Source: Methanosarcinales archaeon
GTDB taxonomy: Archaea > Halobacteriota > Methanosarcinia > Methanosarcinales > Methanogasteraceae
Direction: 5' to 3'
Length of the DNA stretch: 8,291 bases
Assembly: GCA_003661105.1 (NCBI GenBank)
Contig: QMVM01000084.1
Coordinates: 1-8,291, forward strand
Positions 6,401 to 8,291 of the stretch are shown piece by piece. The notes under the pieces are model-generated. The model was not told where the DNA came from. It did not search any database and was given only the letters and a program-made list of their open reading frames with translations. The position numbers and the translations under genes were made by a program. Numbering within the stretch: the stretch's first letter is position 1; each line of letters starts with the position of its first letter.

Positions 6401-8291
6401 ATCCGTTCGAATGGAGGAATGCAAGCGTAAACGAAAGCGCAACTCCGGTCGATTATCTGATGAGCCTGCAGCAGCCCGACGGATCGTTCAACTACACCGC
6501 GAACATCTCTTTCTTCCCGAGATCTACCACCGCAAAGGTGGTCCCTGCGCTTGCGGCGTGCTCATATCCCCCGAGGATTACGGATATTGATTCATATCCG
6601 CTGCCGGATATATCCCCGACCGGCAAAATCGATTTTCCCGACACCATCTATGTAAATACCAGCTGCACCGTGCACGGAACACTGCGGTGCAACGGCGGGA
6701 TGTTCAATGTATCTCTCCTTGAGTACGGCGTGCCCGCATCCGTAACAGAGGTCCGATCGATATGGTACGACCCTGTGCCGCTTAATATTCCATTCTCGCT
6801 CGAATGGGCGCCGTCAAGGAATGGATCCATAAACATAACCGTCTTTGTCGATTCGGATGGTAGGGTCGATGAGAGGTATGAAAATAACAACAATCTGACG
6901 AGAGGGGTCTACGTAAACCTCCCTGACCTTGCGATCGCGGATGCGGATGTGGAACTTCCTGACCCGATCTATGTGAACGTAACGAACACAATCAACGCAA
7001 GCATCTCTGGAATAACGGATGAGCATTTCAACGTCTCATTCGTTGCAGATGGCACGGAGGTGGACCGAAGAAGGATTGAAGGTATAAGGGGTAGTACCAA
7101 TCTCTCTTATAGGTGGAGACCAGGTACCAAAGGCAACCATACCATCTCGATGGTCGCAGATCCGGACGGCGAGGTGCGGGAGGTGTGTGAGACGAACAAT
7201 GCAGCCACACTCGATTGCACGGTTATCTTACCCGATCTGGTGCCCATCGGTCTGATCCCGGACGTAGCATTCGTACGCGCCAGAAACAATATTACAGTTA
7301 CTATAAACGGCACTGCCGAGGAGTTTAATGTCTCGCTTATGGAAAACGGCACCGTGGTTGCGAATGCCACAAACATCACCTGCTATGGGCAGACGAGCGT
7401 AAATCTCACGTACAAGCCGACGAGTCTCGGGAACCATACCATAACAGCGGTCATCGATTCGGATGGTGACATTTTAGAGACGAATGAGAGTAATAACAAC
7501 TTGAGCAGCGTCATAAACGTGACACTGACCGATCTCGTCCCGCTCAGGATACTTCCGGATATCGTGTATCTGAACAAGACGAACCGGATGACCATACCTG
7601 TTACCGGAACTGCCGAGGGGTTTAATGCGACTCTCATAGCGTACGCACGAGACAGGCCTGGCGGCACGATCACGGTCTGGGACGAGACCGGAAACGCCAC
7701 CAATCTTACAAACCCAACGATCATCAATGCGACTGACCTTGACACCTACAATAACGGAAATCTGACAATATGGTGGCAGCCTGACTTTCAGGGGTGGTAC
7801 AACCTGACTGTGATCGTGGATCCGGATAACGATGTGAACGAGAAAAACGAGAGCAACAACAACCTCACAGGAGTGATGTTTGTCGCAAACGAGATTCAAC
7901 TGGAACTCATATCCCCGAGAGGTGGTGAGATATGTGGCGGAATCCATCCGATCAAATGGAAGGCACTCCACGATAAGAATCTGACAATCGACCTATTCTA
8001 CAGCTCGAACTACGGGATTAAGTGGACTGTGCTCGCGTCGAACCTGACGTGCGACCCGAGACTGACTGCAAATCTAACAGAGAATCTGATCGGGGCGGAT
8101 AATGCTACTAATACTACTGATGCGACCAACATAAGCAACACGACCAATCCAACACACGCTGTAAATTATAATGGGGTCTATCTGTGGGACACTACAAACC
8201 ACACCGATGGGGAGTATCTGATCAGGATTACGGCACGGTGGTACATCCTTGAGGCGGCGTATACCTCAAACACAGTCATAGTCTTAAATGA
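3487..8291 (+). CDS. Giant multidomain surface protein with CARDB, beta-helix and alpha/alpha-toroid domains (3' end outside window)
   Basis: The frame is open from ATG 3487 to the window edge: 1601 full codons, no stop. An in-frame ATG at 3475 adds four residues; 3487 is preferred because it begins MKR before the hydrophobic core. Domains by residue: 1-25 signal peptide (ending LAAAAQ); 28-137 the N-terminal beta-sandwich shared with both upstream family members; about 139-216 a DUF4430-like domain (VTRVDGI, DGWM, LKSGEIIIW); 224-332 CARDB; 334-613 right-handed beta-helix ending GNYWDGW and DYHPL; 614-716 Ig-like; 718-1030 alpha/alpha-toroid with prenyltransferase/squalene-cyclase-type repeats (GGFSTTAW, HQNEDGGW 868-875, QQPDGSF 995-1001). 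Then come four CARDB-like repeats (about 1039-1142, 1145-1247, 1248-1346, 1347-1468) and, from 1469, an Ig-like domain (LISPRGGE, IKWKA, IDLFYSS). Asn-X-Ser/Thr sequons are dense. The terpene-cyclase acidic motif (DxDD type) is not seen, so the toroid is more likely a binding than a catalytic domain. The likely role is a long glycosylated surface adhesin or ligand-binding protein. The anchor (dockerin, transmembrane helix or sorting signal) lies outside the window. Confidence 0.88.
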   Translation, partial: MKRISYMLLPFLLCIFGITLAAAAQPSAPFVVMGQASYENGIACSNFTLTVMNLNTSENWNADTHAGYNYYKLALDRSDVHAGDVLQFTARNTDADTINISEYRLNDTDRWGLQYNITFVSVDVIVLTLDPDGLIHYQPVFMKNESAATVFNVTAIACELLNQTFESAGNNVTRVDGIECPVVHLHGGSDGWMNATQDQRLKSGEIIIWSCEDEELPELSFVLLPDLSILGEMTIGSDPHAKFMTTVEATISNSGVPVSDDFDVALVEDSRVIDIRTLPPLDSRGDTTVTFEWAAEDSGDHTIGIRIDPDYLVNERDECNNEVSTDVAVQEAATIKVPYDYPTIQWAVDNSTEYTIIYIGEGEYEGRVIITDRDHLKLLGSGEDIRIIVHGGPAGRARPNLIGIVGSSDIELDGFAAMVDSSSGGSQFPEGWRAINIQESEKITLTNLLLTHASWDDRCPLIRIEGSTDCLIADNFISGSRSPAGWAVRMATSGVLIASDNTTICRNMISNCQYTVKLQGDNNTVYANNLFFSEAGNSPENVFAIDAGHNNHWNSTIPRSYRYNNTTFVNYTGNYWDGWIAEDLDCDGIWDLPYNISDNASDYHPLRTPYAEEYALNIKSISLPNRIYTGQNNTIIAVVNQDSQRITDITINLTINSEVVKSREVKLIRASPDTFRFNWNPDKTGVYNISIGASIDDSIGSFTARRSLFVDVSEPPYNCSDNLTDALAFLRDKQTPGSGSIGGFSTTAWVMLAFSAGWEDSDIKTKYGRTSAGYLSGYPSIPYNDFVLATFEDCARTLLAISMLGDVDPTNFGNVNYLTMVKSYHDGVQFGDPTSVADDALGILALTACGDRSAAERIDKSRGYITSHQNEDGGWSKIIKEPARNVTEGNTTDGNTTDGNTTIGNTTVEIISDIKTTSLAIQALVAAGEPPNSNVILNASAFLRRNIGYDGNLSDAITTACAVQAIVAMGENPFEWRNASVNESATPVDYLMSLQQPDGSFNYTANISFFPRSTTAKVVPALAACSYPPRITDIDSYPLPDISPTGKIDFPDTIYVNTSCTVHGTLRCNGGMFNVSLLEYGVPASVTEVRSIWYDPVPLNIPFSLEWAPSRNGSINITVFVDSDGRVDERYENNNNLTRGVYVNLPDLAIADADVELPDPIYVNVTNTINASISGITDEHFNVSFVADGTEVDRRRIEGIRGSTNLSYRWRPGTKGNHTISMVADPDGEVREVCETNNAATLDCTVILPDLVPIGLIPDVAFVRARNNITVTINGTAEEFNVSLMENGTVVANATNITCYGQTSVNLTYKPTSLGNHTITAVIDSDGDILETNESNNNLSSVINVTLTDLVPLRILPDIVYLNKTNRMTIPVTGTAEGFNATLIAYARDRPGGTITVWDETGNATNLTNPTIINATDLDTYNNGNLTIWWQPDFQGWYNLTVIVDPDNDVNEKNESNNNLTGVMFVANEIQLELISPRGGEICGGIHPIKWKALHDKNLTIDLFYSSNYGIKWTVLASNLTCDPRLTANLTENLIGADNATNTTDATNISNTTNPTHAVNYNGVYLWDTTNHTDGEYLIRITARWYILEAAYTSNTVIVLN
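6151..6210 (+). repeat. Four 15-bp units encoding GNTTx inside the toroid domain
   Basis: Four consecutive 15-base units encode GNTTD, GNTTD, GNTTI, GNTTV (residues 889-908 of the large protein). The codons differ between units, so selection on the peptide is more likely than very recent DNA slippage. Each unit has an N-T-T sequon. The tract interrupts the alpha/alpha-toroid between the HQNEDGGW motif and the next helix (TTSLAIQAL), and probably forms an exposed, N-glycosylated loop. Confidence 0.85.

Noticed and set aside
5641..6580. Functional terpene or squalene cyclase
   Set aside because: The toroid repeats resemble this fold, but no DxDD-type catalytic motif is visible. The domain sits in a secreted, CARDB-rich protein, so a binding role is more likely.
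7474..7971. 165-codon antisense frame within the large gene
   Set aside because: It lies opposite the CARDB-like coding region and has no recognisable domain or start signals. It is explained by the codon pattern of the sense gene. The same holds for the antisense frame at 861-1238.

Overview
The window looks archaeal. It has A/T-rich TATA-type promoters (TTATA cores) upstream of two genes, a Shannon-Dalgarno-like AGGAG site before one of them, and secreted proteins rich in Asn-X-Ser/Thr sequons. The proteins are built from CARDB-type Ig-like domains, NosD-type right-handed beta-helices, cohesin and dockerin. This set is typical of the extracellular proteins of methanogenic and methane- or alkane-oxidising Halobacteriota (Methanosarcina relatives, ANME-1/Methanophagales, Syntrophoarchaeum). 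The lineage is an inference from domain style; no taxonomic marker gene is present.

Layout, all on the + strand: (1) 2-151, the 3' end of a gene whose last 49 residues look like the end of a cohesin domain. (2) 152-366, no intact gene; the cohesin frame continues past two stops into a degraded dockerin-like stretch. (3) 368-494, promoter, leader and ribosome binding site. (4) 495-2768, a complete 757-residue secreted protein: N-terminal beta-sandwich domain, three CARDB-like domains, NosD-type beta-helix, C-terminal dockerin. (5) 2783-3282, a broken paralogue that keeps the N-terminal domain and half a dockerin, with one in-frame stop and several frame changes. (6) 3283-3486, an intergenic stretch with a long hairpin, an 18-bp perfect direct repeat and a second promoter resembling the first. 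(7) 3487 to the window edge, a very large open reading frame (1601 complete codons, no stop). It has the same N-terminal domain, then a DUF4430-like domain, a CARDB domain, a beta-helix, an Ig-like domain, an alpha/alpha-toroid (prenyltransferase/squalene-cyclase-type repeats), four more CARDB-like repeats and a C-terminal Ig-like domain.

Together this is a small tandem family of secreted cell-surface proteins. They share one N-terminal module, and two members share a related promoter. The cohesin fragment beside the dockerin protein suggests non-covalent assembly of extracellular complexes, and the CARDB and beta-helix modules suggest adhesion or glycan contact. No enzyme active site, RNA gene, transposase or CRISPR array was recognised. 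The most interesting item is the large partial gene, which combines a toroid domain and a DUF4430-like domain, the two fold types found in animal cobalamin-binding proteins.
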